Shown one piece after another: positions 8,365 to 16,557 of a DNA stretch of 44,090 nucleotides. The stretch is from Desulfotignum sp. (GTDB lineage: Bacteria > Desulfobacterota > Desulfobacteria > Desulfobacterales > Desulfobacteraceae), in assembly GCA_011390615.1 (NCBI GenBank), contig JAABSB010000007.1, positions 1 through 44,090 on the forward strand, read 5' to 3'. The notes below the pieces were generated by a model. That model was not told the DNA's origin, did no database searches, and saw nothing but the letters and a program-made list of their open reading frames with translations. The position numbers and the translations under genes are program-made. Numbering within the stretch: the first letter of the stretch is position 1; the number at the start of each line of letters is the position of its first letter.

Positions 8365-9842
8365 GGGGTTATTATCCATGATTTTATGGTTTCCAGAGAG
8401 GCGGGAAATGCAAAAAAACCGGTAACACCTGATTGATTCATTGCATCTGCCAGCAGATGTGTGTTCAGGTTTTTGTGCAGGGCTGAGATGATAACCGGCA
8501 GATCGTTTTTGCCATACAGCTCCCTGATTTCTCTGGAAAAGTCAAAACCGGAAATATTGTGCAGGAACAGATTACATACAACAGCATTCGGCTTATGTGA
8601 AACAATGGCTTCAAAAGCATCCTGGGAGCTGTTAAAGGGCAGTGCCCGAAACCCGGCAGCCCATATCAGTTTTGTGTAAACATCCAGACAGGTCTGGGAC
8701 AAACTTGTCACAACAATGGTCTTCCTGGGTTCGCAGGCCTTTATATCAAGGATTTGCCGGTATTTTCTGGCACTCGACCAGCGGTTCCGGTTTTCCAGTA
8801 CGTGGATAAAGGTCTCCAGCACCGGTGCGCAAGCATTTTTTTCCAGGTGGTTGGAGGCGGCATAAAAAAAGGTGTCTGTGTTGATCAAGGCAGATATCAG
8901 TTTTGCGGCCCGGACATCTAAAATGGCCTGGACAAGGGTTTCGCCTGTTTTGGTACCAGATTCCACCATGCTGCGGACCTGGGAAATAATGGGGTCTGAA
9001 CAGTTTTTTTCCAGTACGCCTGCTGCAGCCATTCTGACATGGGAGCTGGTATCGGTTACTCCTTTCAAGGCGGCAACTGCAGCCCCGCGGCCTGGAAAAG
9101 CCTGCAGGGCATCATAGGCGGCAAATTTCAGGTGACTGCCGATTCTGTTACTGGATACCAGGGCCAGGATATTTCTGGCAGCCCCTTTGGGGGTAGTTTT
9201 GGATACCAGGTGCAGCAGCCGGATGAGCAGGTCATGGTTATGGCTGTCAAGGTTTTGGTTCAGGGCGGCAGCCGTCTGGCTGCTGTGGTTTGAAAAATAC
9301 GCAAACGCCTGGCAGCATTTTTCCAGGTGCCGGGATCCCAGGCGGGCCAGATTTTTTTTGTATTCAGCTTTTTTTTGCGGTTGTCTGTCCGGATCCGGGG
9401 CAGGGGCCAGGGAACCGTAAATTGTTGCTGTGAGACCGGCAATGGCATCCAGAATGTCCTGATCGCATTTATCGGTTTTTGCCGCCTGTTCAAGACACCT
9501 GAGGGCATTGGGGGTGCCGATCTTTTCCAGGGCCCGGGCCGCTTGGGTTTTGAGCAGGGCATTGTCATAAAATAAAAACTCTGCCACATCAGTTACCATA
9601 TCCTTGCGCCTGAATTTTCCTATGGTACGCAGAATGCCTGCCAGAAGGGTTTCATCGGTTTGCCTGACCAGCAGATGTCTGAGCATGGCTCCAGCATTTG
9701 CATCCGGTGTCAAAGCCAGCAGTTCCAAAGCCTTTCGTTTTTGTGGTTCCGGCTGTTGTCCGATCCTGTCCAAAAGTGATCTGCCCTGGTCCAGCCGGGC
9801 TGTTCTGACCATCTGTTTCAACTGGACCAGATAGTCAGTCAT
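8361..9842 (-). CDS. HEAT-repeat protein with degenerate C-terminal response-regulator receiver domain
   Basis: A 493-residue soluble protein. Residues 1-370 are made of helical HEAT-like repeats (for example RKDMVTDVAEFLFYDNALL and HVRMAAAGVLEKN), a scaffold for protein contacts. From residue 373 a receiver fold is recognisable (KTIVVTSLS, then AVVCNLFLHNISGFDF, then LPVIISALHK). The phospho-acceptor aspartate position is Asn424, the N-terminal acidic pair is replaced by TS, the conserved Thr/Ser by Ala and the Lys by Phe. It therefore probably cannot be phosphorylated. It is translationally coupled to the ATP-grasp gene. It may be an adaptor; the partner is unknown. Confidence 0.75.
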   Translation of the reverse strand: MTDYLVQLKQMVRTARLDQGRSLLDRIGQQPEPQKRKALELLALTPDANAGAMLRHLLVRQTDETLLAGILRTIGKFRRKDMVTDVAEFLFYDNALLKTQAARALEKIGTPNALRCLEQAAKTDKCDQDILDAIAGLTATIYGSLAPAPDPDRQPQKKAEYKKNLARLGSRHLEKCCQAFAYFSNHSSQTAAALNQNLDSHNHDLLIRLLHLVSKTTPKGAARNILALVSSNRIGSHLKFAAYDALQAFPGRGAAVAALKGVTDTSSHVRMAAAGVLEKNCSDPIISQVRSMVESGTKTGETLVQAILDVRAAKLISALINTDTFFYAASNHLEKNACAPVLETFIHVLENRNRWSSARKYRQILDIKACEPRKTIVVTSLSQTCLDVYTKLIWAAGFRALPFNSSQDAFEAIVSHKPNAVVCNLFLHNISGFDFSREIRELYGKNDLPVIISALHKNLNTHLLADAMNQSGVTGFFAFPASLETIKSWIITP

Positions 9843-9869
9843 GAATGATTTCCTTTGTTTTCGAATCGT

Positions 9870-10886
9870 TTATACAGCTGCATACCCCTGGGGGTTGTTT
9901 TTCTGCCAGTTCCAGGTATCTTTGCACATATCATCCAGGGTCTTGACCGCTTCCCATCCCAGCTCCTTTTTCGCTTTGGTGGGATCTGCCCAGCAGGCGG
10001 CAATATCCCCCGGTCTTCTGGGAACAATGTCATAGGGGATGGAACGGCCGCAGGCCCGCTGGAATCCTTCCACCATTTCAAGCACGGAAAACCCCCTGCC
10101 TGTGCCCAGGTTATAGGTAACGATCCCGGGGTTGGAAAAAAGTTTTGGAAGGGTTTTGATATGGCCGCATGCCAGGTCTGTCACATGGATGAAATCGCGT
10201 ACCCCTGTTCCGTCCGGGGTGCCATAATCATTGCCGAACACCTGGAGCCTGTCCAGAGTTCCGATTGCCACCCGGGATATAAAGGGTACCAGATTGCTGG
10301 GAATACCCTGGGGATCTTCCCCGATCAGTCCGCTGGCATGGGCACCCACCGGGTTGAAATACCGCAGCAGGGCAATATTCCATTCCGGATCTGCGTGGAA
10401 AAGATCTGTAAGAATCTCTTCAATCATCAGTTTGGTTCTGCCGTAGGGGTTTGCTGCGGACAAGGGAAAATCCTCGGTGATGGGAAGGCTTGCGGGATCT
10501 CCGTATACGGTTGCGGAAGATGAAAATACAATGTTTTTCACCCCTGACTGTGCCATCACAGACAGCAGGTTCAGGGTGCCTGTGATGTTGTTGTGAAAAT
10601 AGGTCAATGGCATGGTTACGGATTCACCCACAGCCTTGAGACCGGCAAAATGGATCACTGCATCAGGCCGGAACCGGGAAAAAATTTGGGTCACAGCCGC
10701 TTTGTCCAGCAGGTCTGCCTGGAAAAACGCCAAAGATTTTTTGGTGATCTTTTCCACACGGATCAAAGATTCCTTTGAGCTGTTGGACAAATTGTCCAGC
10801 ACCGCTACATCATAGCCTTCCTGTAAAAGTTCCACGCAGGTATGGCTGCCGATATATCCGGCACCACCGGTGACAAGTATCTTCAT
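9870..10886 (-). CDS. galE: UDP-glucose 4-epimerase
   Basis: A 338-residue short-chain dehydrogenase of the extended type, full length for GalE. It has the NAD motif GGAGYIGSHT at the N-terminus, the catalytic Ser region FSSSATVYG and the Tyr-Lys pair in NPYGRTKLMIE. The motif RYFNPVGAH is typical of GalE. It interconverts UDP-glucose and UDP-galactose, feeding surface polysaccharide or LPS synthesis. The gene overlaps the upstream U32-like gene by 4 bp (ATGA), so the two are co-translated. Confidence 0.93.
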   Translation of the reverse strand: MKILVTGGAGYIGSHTCVELLQEGYDVAVLDNLSNSSKESLIRVEKITKKSLAFFQADLLDKAAVTQIFSRFRPDAVIHFAGLKAVGESVTMPLTYFHNNITGTLNLLSVMAQSGVKNIVFSSSATVYGDPASLPITEDFPLSAANPYGRTKLMIEEILTDLFHADPEWNIALLRYFNPVGAHASGLIGEDPQGIPSNLVPFISRVAIGTLDRLQVFGNDYGTPDGTGVRDFIHVTDLACGHIKTLPKLFSNPGIVTYNLGTGRGFSVLEMVEGFQRACGRSIPYDIVPRRPGDIAACWADPTKAKKELGWEAVKTLDDMCKDTWNWQKNNPQGYAAV

Positions 10887-11947
10887 TGCTTATCCTTGTA
10901 TGGTTTTATGGTTATGGGCTGTTTTCGGGCTGCATGTGTGAACAGTTCCCGGCATATCCCGCATTTTTGACAAAATTTATCACAATTTGCAAGGGTATCG
11001 AGAAAATCCGGGCCCAGTTTTTTGTTGTCAATATAATAGGTATCAGCCAGAAAACCGGTGGCATCCATAAGTTCCAGAAGATTGCCGTCAAAAGATCTTT
11101 GGGTATAGGCGGCGGTTACTTTGCCCAGAAATTTTGGTCCCAGGGTCCTGCCGCTGATCTTGATGGTATCGGCCAGACCGGCATAGGCATGCATGTCTTC
11201 GGGCCTGATAAAAGGGGCGCTTAAAAACAGGTGGGGATGGTGAAAAAAGGTGTCATGACACCCAAGGGTATGGCTGATGCGGTGGGTCTGTTCCTGGACC
11301 AGGCCAGTGTTGGATAACGAAATCTGGGCATCATGGGTGAGTTTAAAAGGGCAGTGGAGGAGACATCCTTCATTTGCCATCAGTTCAATGCCCATTCGGG
11401 GATATGCCTGCCTGATGCCCCGGACCGTTCTTTCAAGGCCGTGAAAATCCCGGTTCAAAGACCGGTCCAGAACCAGTTTTCCGGGGAGTCTGAATCCGGT
11501 TTTACGGATGGCGTCCAATAGAAAAAAGGCTTTGGGAGCCGTGTCTGTCATCATATTGATGCCGGGGACTGCTTCCAAATGGGAAATCAGGCCATGGCCG
11601 GTTCTGGAAAGGGCATGTATGAGATACAGATCGGAAAATACAATACCCTGGAGACCGATTGTTTCATGCAGTTTCTGGAGGGTGTCCAGGGTCCGGGATA
11701 AAAAAAGATCATCCAGATAAAGATCCGGTCTGATAAAGCGTGAATTGAGCAGACAATATGGTTTTATGCCAGTCAGCCGGCCCAGGGTTTTTACAAACAA
11801 AGATGGATCTACCGGGGTGGACTGGACCCTGGCATCCAGCATCGGACCGGAATGAAGGCAAAAATACACCGATGCCAGATCGGCTTTTTTCTGTGCCAGA
11901 ATTTTGGCGTAAACTGTGTCCGGAATAAAGGGTACGGATAATTTCAT
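10883..11947 (-). CDS. Peptidase U32-like protein with C-terminal cysteine cluster
   Basis: A 354-residue soluble protein resembling the TIM-barrel part of the peptidase U32 family. The central ELMANEGCLLHCPFKLTHD (near residue 190) matches the family pattern around its first cysteines, and the C-terminus carries CDKFCQKCGICRELF. In UbiU/UbiV and RlhA relatives such cysteines hold a 4Fe-4S cluster and the proteins act in hydroxylation or RNA modification rather than proteolysis. It overlaps galE by 4 bp, which suggests, without proving, a part in surface-sugar metabolism. Assignment is to the superfamily only. Confidence 0.55.
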   Translation of the reverse strand: MKLSVPFIPDTVYAKILAQKKADLASVYFCLHSGPMLDARVQSTPVDPSLFVKTLGRLTGIKPYCLLNSRFIRPDLYLDDLFLSRTLDTLQKLHETIGLQGIVFSDLYLIHALSRTGHGLISHLEAVPGINMMTDTAPKAFFLLDAIRKTGFRLPGKLVLDRSLNRDFHGLERTVRGIRQAYPRMGIELMANEGCLLHCPFKLTHDAQISLSNTGLVQEQTHRISHTLGCHDTFFHHPHLFLSAPFIRPEDMHAYAGLADTIKISGRTLGPKFLGKVTAAYTQRSFDGNLLELMDATGFLADTYYIDNKKLGPDFLDTLANCDKFCQKCGICRELFTHAARKQPITIKPYKDKQ

Positions 11948-12031
11948 ATGGACATGCTACAATAGACAATGGTTTGTTGGCAATAAATTAGATCCTTTCG
12001 TGCAAAATTATGGGAAAAACAGATCTATACA

Positions 12032-12060
12032 TTGACAGGTTCAGGGGCCGTGGTTAAAAT
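12032..12060 (+). promoter_or_regulatory. Sigma70-type promoter of the selenoprotein gene
   Basis: A consensus TTGACA (12032-12037), 17-bp spacer and TAAAAT (12055-12060) lie 57 bp before the HesB-like selenoprotein start. The predicted start of transcription is near 12067, leaving a leader of about 50 nt with a strong TAAGGAGAG ribosome-binding site at 12101-12109. Confidence 0.8.
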
Positions 12061-12116
12061 ATAATCATTCAGGCATGTTTTACCTGGATCGAATAAACCA
12101 TAAGGAGAGTTTACAA

Positions 12117-12434
12117 ATGATTGAACTGACAGATCCTGCCAAAGTGCAGATTGATGACTATTTCCAGGGGAAAGAACCCACCCCTATCCGGATTTTTCTC
12201 AATTCCGGCGGCTGAGGGGGACCTTCCCTTGCCATGGCTCTGGATGAGCCTAAAAACACGGATGATGCCTTTGATGTGAAAGGACATAAGTTTGTTGTGG
12301 ACAAAGAGTTCATGCAAAAGGCTGAACGCATAAAGATTGATTTCACAGGCATGGGGTTTGCCCTGGATTCCAATATGGATCTTGGCGCGTCGGGCTGCGG
12401 CAGCTGCGGTTCGGGTGGCTCCTGCGGTGACTGA
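12117..12434 (+). CDS. HesB/IscA-like selenoprotein (UGA-encoded selenocysteine at codon 33)
   Basis: A 105-residue small soluble protein read through an in-frame TGA at 12213-12215. The N-terminal part (MIELTDPAKVQIDDYF) has the A-type carrier fold start, and the family's first conserved cysteine position, LNSGGU-GGPSLAMALDEP, is selenocysteine. The C-terminus is SGCGSCGSGGSCGD. The same frame continues to a TGA stop at 12432, and spacing, ribosome-binding site, promoter and terminator frame the whole reading frame as one gene. Sec-containing HesB-like proteins are known from Desulfobacterota. Their role, presumably redox or Fe-S chemistry, is not established. selB at 31-33 kb supplies the decoding factor. 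Confidence 0.9.
12236..12250 (+). promoter_or_regulatory. Bacterial SECIS hairpin of the HesB-like selenoprotein
   Basis: GGCTC (12236-12240), loop TGGAT (12241-12245) and GAGCC (12246-12250) form a perfect 5-bp stem with a 5-nt loop, 20 nt after the UGA. The apical loop starts 25 nt downstream of the UGA and has G in its second position, as required of bacterial SECIS elements bound by SelB. Confidence 0.75.
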
Positions 12435-12459
12435 TTCCCGGCCCTGGTTTTCTTGGAAA

Positions 12460-12492
12460 AAGGTGTCCTGAGGTAACAGGGCGCCTTTTTTT
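12460..12492 (+). terminator. Rho-independent terminator of the selenoprotein gene
   Basis: Arms 12460-12470 and 12477-12487 pair over 11 bp with two G-T wobbles around a 6-nt loop, followed by a run of T. It lies 26 bp after the stop of the selenoprotein gene and closes a monocistronic unit. Confidence 0.85.
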
Positions 12493-12612
12493 ATTCATGT
12501 GGCACATAAAGCATCCTGGTTATGGTTTCAGGTATTCTTGACCCTTGCTTATCTTCATGATAGCCTGATAATTATGTGCATACAAAAATTTTGTGATGGT
12601 TGGGGCCTTTTG

Positions 12613-13488
12613 ATGAAACGGTTTGCCTGTAAAAGTTTGACACCTCTTTTCATGGCCTGGATACTTTTTTTCATGGCAGGATGTGGTGACTCAACGACAC
12701 AAGACAAAGAAATGGTGCTTGGCAACTGGACCCTGCAAAGAAACCGTGCATATATCCTGTTGATCATCAATCCCAAGGGAACATGGCAATCTTCGGTGCG
12801 CATTGCAGATGCCACATCCAAGATCGTAGCCAATAAAGGTGATGCAGATGGTACCTGGCATCTGCAGGACGACCAATTTATTTTTACTGTCATGGAATCC
12901 ACCATTGACGATGTGTGGGCCAAGAATCATACCTATGTGTTTGACGTCGTGGAATTACATGATCACAGCATGCTGCTTCAGGAAGAAAACGGGCGGAAGG
13001 CGGAGTGGAAGAAAACAGGTGCCCGCAAACCCGGAGATAAAGATGAAAATACGGCAATGGTAATTCCCATGGCCCCCATAGCAGTGAATTTGAATAAAAT
13101 CAGTTCAGGCTCACCTGACCGGTATCTTTGCATCAGTATGGAACTGGCACTTAAAGAATTAATGCCTGGTCAGAAAATACCCCGGGTTCACCCCAGGGCC
13201 AAAGAAGCGGCTATTGTGTTTCTCAGTTCTCTTATACATAGCGATGTTGAGGATTTTGATAAGGTCAGGGACCAGAAATCCCGTCTGAAAGAGGTGCTCA
13301 ATCCTTATATGGACGGTGTTATTGAAGATATCAACATCAAGCGTGTCATTGTGTCCACCTCCATGGAAAAGGTGGAGGAGTTTTTCATTGAGCATACTAT
13401 TGGTGCCGAAGAAAAAAACAGCCCTGGTAACAATGAAAGAGAAACAAAACAGCAGGATAGCGCATCTGAGGATGATCAGCAAACCTGA
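12613..13488 (+). CDS. Lipoprotein with FliL-like C-terminal domain
   Basis: A 291-residue protein. The start at 12613 places a proper lipoprotein signal at the N-terminus: KR, a hydrophobic helix, and lipobox LFFMAGC with the lipidated Cys near residue 21. Residues 30-130 form a beta-rich region (GNWTLQRN, then GTWHLQDDQFIFTV) like small lipocalin-type beta domains. The C-terminal half (RYLCISMELALKE, then AAIVFLSSL, then SRLKEVLNPYMDG and INIKRVIVSTSM) resembles the periplasmic domain of FliL. FliL proteins normally have a membrane helix, not a lipid anchor. No flagellar gene is near. The tail is very hydrophilic. It is not in an obvious operon. Confidence 0.6.
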   Translation: MKRFACKSLTPLFMAWILFFMAGCGDSTTQDKEMVLGNWTLQRNRAYILLIINPKGTWQSSVRIADATSKIVANKGDADGTWHLQDDQFIFTVMESTIDDVWAKNHTYVFDVVELHDHSMLLQEENGRKAEWKKTGARKPGDKDENTAMVIPMAPIAVNLNKISSGSPDRYLCISMELALKELMPGQKIPRVHPRAKEAAIVFLSSLIHSDVEDFDKVRDQKSRLKEVLNPYMDGVIEDINIKRVIVSTSMEKVEEFFIEHTIGAEEKNSPGNNERETKQQDSASEDDQQT

Positions 13489-13501
13489 TGATCCAACCGG
13501 T

Positions 13502-14194
13502 TCAATCCGTGGACCTGGCAGCAATGAGAATGCCTGACCGAATGGATATCACTGTCTTTTTTTCCATAAAATAATTACTTATGCCAAGGGAGCTGCCCAT
13601 ATAAAGGGTATGGTTCTCAAGTGGAAAGGCAAGTCCCTGGAGAGTAACCCCTTCCACACGGGGGGAGACCGGGATAAGGGAAAGCAGATCACCGGGATCT
13701 CCTGAAAGTTCCAGCCGGTCTTTCACCAGACAGATTTCATTATGGGGATCCAGGATCCGGGCCTGAACACCGGCATCTGTCAGATGTGTCAGCAAAAAAA
13801 TATTGGCCAGTGTGTGGTCAAGCCGCGTGCCGGTGGCAGCCAGAAAGGTGATGTCATCAGCCCCCTGATCAAGGGCATGGGCAAGGCACAATTGCGTGTC
13901 TGTCTGGTTCTTGCGTGTGGGATGGGTGCGGATATCAACCCCCTTTTTTTTAAAGAAATGCAGTGCCCGGGGGGCAATGGAATCCAGGTCCCCGATGATG
14001 ATGTGTGGCAGGCGGTTCAGTTCCATCAGGTGGGTTGCACCGCTGTCAGCAGCAATGATCAGATCAGCTGTCGAAAGAAGGTGGTCAAGACGCTGCTCCC
14101 ATTTTGCTTTCCTGCCCGTATCCTGGGGACGGCTGCTGTCGGATGCGCTTCCGCAGGTGTAAAGGGATCCGCCGGCAATGATGATGCATTTCAT
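13502..14194 (-). CDS. Thiamine pyrophosphokinase
   Basis: A 230-residue cytoplasmic enzyme that transfers pyrophosphate from ATP to thiamine. Family motifs are AADSGATHL near residue 50, IIGDLDSI, HPTRKNQTDTQLCL (the catalytic QTD segment) and GATGTRLDHT-like AATGTRLDHTLAN. Length fits the family. It is convergent with the lipoprotein gene, 13 bp apart, and divergent from the LPS operon. An insert near residue 20-35 (SDSSRPQDTGRK) is unusual but lies in a variable loop. Confidence 0.92.
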   Translation of the reverse strand: MKCIIIAGGSLYTCGSASDSSRPQDTGRKAKWEQRLDHLLSTADLIIAADSGATHLMELNRLPHIIIGDLDSIAPRALHFFKKKGVDIRTHPTRKNQTDTQLCLAHALDQGADDITFLAATGTRLDHTLANIFLLTHLTDAGVQARILDPHNEICLVKDRLELSGDPGDLLSLIPVSPRVEGVTLQGLAFPLENHTLYMGSSLGISNYFMEKKTVISIRSGILIAARSTD

Positions 14195-14287
14195 GCTTTC
14201 TTTTTTATCACAAAACAGCAGGTGTGAAAACCGGTATTTGTTTTGTGCCTTGACACTTTGGGTGCAAGCTTATATTTTCCATCAAAA

Positions 14288-15487
14288 ATGATACCTGTGA
14301 ATATAATACACCGATATATCTTCAAAGAATTTCTGCCGCCGTTTGGCATCAGCCTTTTTTTTCTGACCTTTGTATTCCTGATGACAAGGATTCCGGATAT
14401 CGCCAATCTGGTGGTGAACTATAATGCAGATATTTCTGCCATTCTTATGATGGTTGTCTATACGCTGCCCCGGTTTCTGGAGTTCACCATTCCCATGTCT
14501 GTAATGATCTCCGTGCTCCTCACATTCATGCGCATGTCCGGAGAAAATGAAATTGTTGCATTAAAAGGGGCTGGCCTGTCCCTGTACCGGCTGTTGCCTC
14601 CGGTGCTGATCTTCTGCTTTCTGGGAACCGGGCTGACCCTGTGGATAACCATATCCGGTGTTGCCTGGGGCAAATTGTCCATTAAGCAGAAAACCATTGA
14701 AATGGCCCGGTCGAGTATTGATCTGGCCCTCCAGGAACGGCAGTTCAATTCTCGGCTCAAAGATATCATGATCTATGTTTCCCATGTGGACATGAAAACA
14801 AAGGACCTTACCGATGTTTTTATCGAGGACCGCTCTGTTTCGGGCATGACCCGGATATCGGTGGCACCGCAGGGCAGGCTGATTCACTCGCAAAATGACA
14901 ATATATATACCATACGCCTGTATGACGGGATTATCAACCAGGTGGATGTGGGGGACAAAGCGGTTTCCACCATCCATTTCGGCAATTATGACATCAATAT
15001 CGATCTGGCTGCCATGCACCAGGGGCCAGGCAGAATCAAAAAGGATCTGGACGAACTGAATCTGAATGACCTCATCGGAATCATCCGCACCGGTACCCGG
15101 GACACCGCTGAAATGAGCGAAGCATTGATGGTGCTGCATGAAAAATTTTCCGTTCCGTTCGCCTGTCTGGCAATGGGGCTTCTGGCCTTTCCCCTCGGGG
15201 TCCAGTCCCTTTCTTTGCGCAGGTCTTCAGGATTTGGTATGGGGGTATTTTACCTGCTGGTCTATTATTTTTTTCTGGCAGCCGGGTGGTCGGCCGGGGA
15301 AACCGGATATTTCCCGCCTGTTTTGGGCATGTGGCTGCCCAATCTGATTATGGGTGCTGCCGGTATTTACCTGCTTTGGCGAAATGCCCGGGAAAAACCG
15401 GTGAAAATGCCACTGGTTATAACCAGTATGATGCGCCGGCTGCAAAACCGATTTTTGAGAATGATGCACAATGACATGTCTGCATAG
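14288..15487 (+). CDS. lptF: LPS export permease LptF
   Basis: A 399-residue inner-membrane protein of the YjgP/YjgQ family: helices near residues 15-35, 55-80 and 95-120, a periplasmic beta-jellyroll region (about 130-260), then three more helices. It works with LptG and LptB to extract LPS. The start at 14288 (MIPVNIIHRYIFKEF) fits the family N-terminus better than an ATG 15 codons upstream. It heads the envelope operon and overlaps lptG by 17 bp. The stop is TAG at 15485-15487; readthrough would add only 24 codons. Confidence 0.92.
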   Translation: MIPVNIIHRYIFKEFLPPFGISLFFLTFVFLMTRIPDIANLVVNYNADISAILMMVVYTLPRFLEFTIPMSVMISVLLTFMRMSGENEIVALKGAGLSLYRLLPPVLIFCFLGTGLTLWITISGVAWGKLSIKQKTIEMARSSIDLALQERQFNSRLKDIMIYVSHVDMKTKDLTDVFIEDRSVSGMTRISVAPQGRLIHSQNDNIYTIRLYDGIINQVDVGDKAVSTIHFGNYDINIDLAAMHQGPGRIKKDLDELNLNDLIGIIRTGTRDTAEMSEALMVLHEKFSVPFACLAMGLLAFPLGVQSLSLRRSSGFGMGVFYLLVYYFFLAAGWSAGETGYFPPVLGMWLPNLIMGAAGIYLLWRNAREKPVKMPLVITSMMRRLQNRFLRMMHNDMSA

Positions 15488-16553
15488 ATACTGGCTCAAG
15501 GAGTTTGCCAAATATTTCGGTATTATTCAGACCGTTATCCTGGTGCTGTTTGTGGTCATTGATTACCTTTCCCGGATGGACAAATTTCTGGATTCCGATG
15601 TTTCCATGATCCAGGCCTTCTGGTATGTGGTGCTGAAACTGCCGTTCATGTTTATTCAACTCACACCGGCCGCCATTCTGCTGGCCACCATTGCCGTGTT
15701 CGGGTTGATGAACAAAAACAATGAGCTCACTGCTGTCAAGTCTTCCGGCATTTCTGTATATTTTCTGGTCAAACCCGCACTTGCTGCAAGTGTCGTGCTT
15801 ATGGGCGTTATGTTTTTCATGGGGGAATCTCTGGTGCCGTTGTCCATGGCAAAAGCCAATCATATCCGCCAGAATGAGATACGCAATCAGGACAATATTT
15901 CCCGGAACCGCAATGATATCTGGATAAAATCCCAAAACACCATGGTACACATCCGCTTTTTTGATCCGGTCCAGCAGACAGTGGCAGGCGTCTGTGCCAC
16001 CACCATGGGGGATGATTTTACCCTTGTTTCCAGGATTGATGCCGGTCAGGGCCGGTATGAACTGGACCAGTGGCTGCTGGAAGATGTTGTTGAACAGACC
16101 TATAATCCTGACACCGGTGATTATGATGTGGTGCTGTCAGATATGAAACTGGTTGACCTGGGCATGGGCCTGGTGCCGGAGAACCTTGGTCAACTGGTCA
16201 GGACATCCGATGAGATGGGCTTTTTTGAACTCAAGGCTTATGTGGATAAGGTCAAAAGCGAAGGGTATGATGCCACCACCTATCAGGTGGATATGCATGG
16301 GAAAGCAGCGTTTCCCTTTATTTGTATAATCATGGCCCTCACCGGTGCCGCCACAGGCATGCGCAGCTTTGTCAAGGCCAATCTGCCGGCAGGTATCGGC
16401 GTTGGCGTTGTGATTGCCTTTTCTTACTGGGTCATGTACGGCATCTGTCTGTCCATGGGATATGCAGGGGTTCTGCCGGCACTGGCTGCCCCCTGGGCCG
16501 CCAATATTATTTTTCTGTGCGCAGGCACAATTTTCCTCATCAACACGGAATAA
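15471..16553 (+). CDS. lptG: LPS export permease LptG
   Basis: A 360-residue paralogue and partner of LptF with the same layout: RYWLKEFAKYFG amphipathic start, helices, the motif LTPAAILLATIAVFG in the third helix, NELTAVKSSGIS cytoplasmic loop, a periplasmic jellyroll, and three C-terminal helices. The KSSG(I/M)S loop is diagnostic of LptG. It starts inside the end of lptF, so translation is coupled, and waaA follows after 4 bp. Confidence 0.93.
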   Translation: MTCLHRYWLKEFAKYFGIIQTVILVLFVVIDYLSRMDKFLDSDVSMIQAFWYVVLKLPFMFIQLTPAAILLATIAVFGLMNKNNELTAVKSSGISVYFLVKPALAASVVLMGVMFFMGESLVPLSMAKANHIRQNEIRNQDNISRNRNDIWIKSQNTMVHIRFFDPVQQTVAGVCATTMGDDFTLVSRIDAGQGRYELDQWLLEDVVEQTYNPDTGDYDVVLSDMKLVDLGMGLVPENLGQLVRTSDEMGFFELKAYVDKVKSEGYDATTYQVDMHGKAAFPFICIIMALTGAATGMRSFVKANLPAGIGVGVVIAFSYWVMYGICLSMGYAGVLPALAAPWAANIIFLCAGTIFLINTE

Positions 16554-16557
16554 TGAG

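Noticed and set aside
12213-12215. HesB-like gene as frameshifted or truncated
   Set aside because: Same frame continues, a SECIS-type hairpin follows at the right distance, and selB is present in the window.
12499-12612. Earlier ATG for the FliL-like lipoprotein
   Set aside because: The ATG at 12613 gives a correct lipoprotein signal with the lipobox at the right distance; the extension would bury it.
15485-15559. Pyrrolysine readthrough of the lptF TAG
   Set aside because: Only 24 codons would be added before a TGA, and they overlap the start of lptG in another frame with no family similarity.
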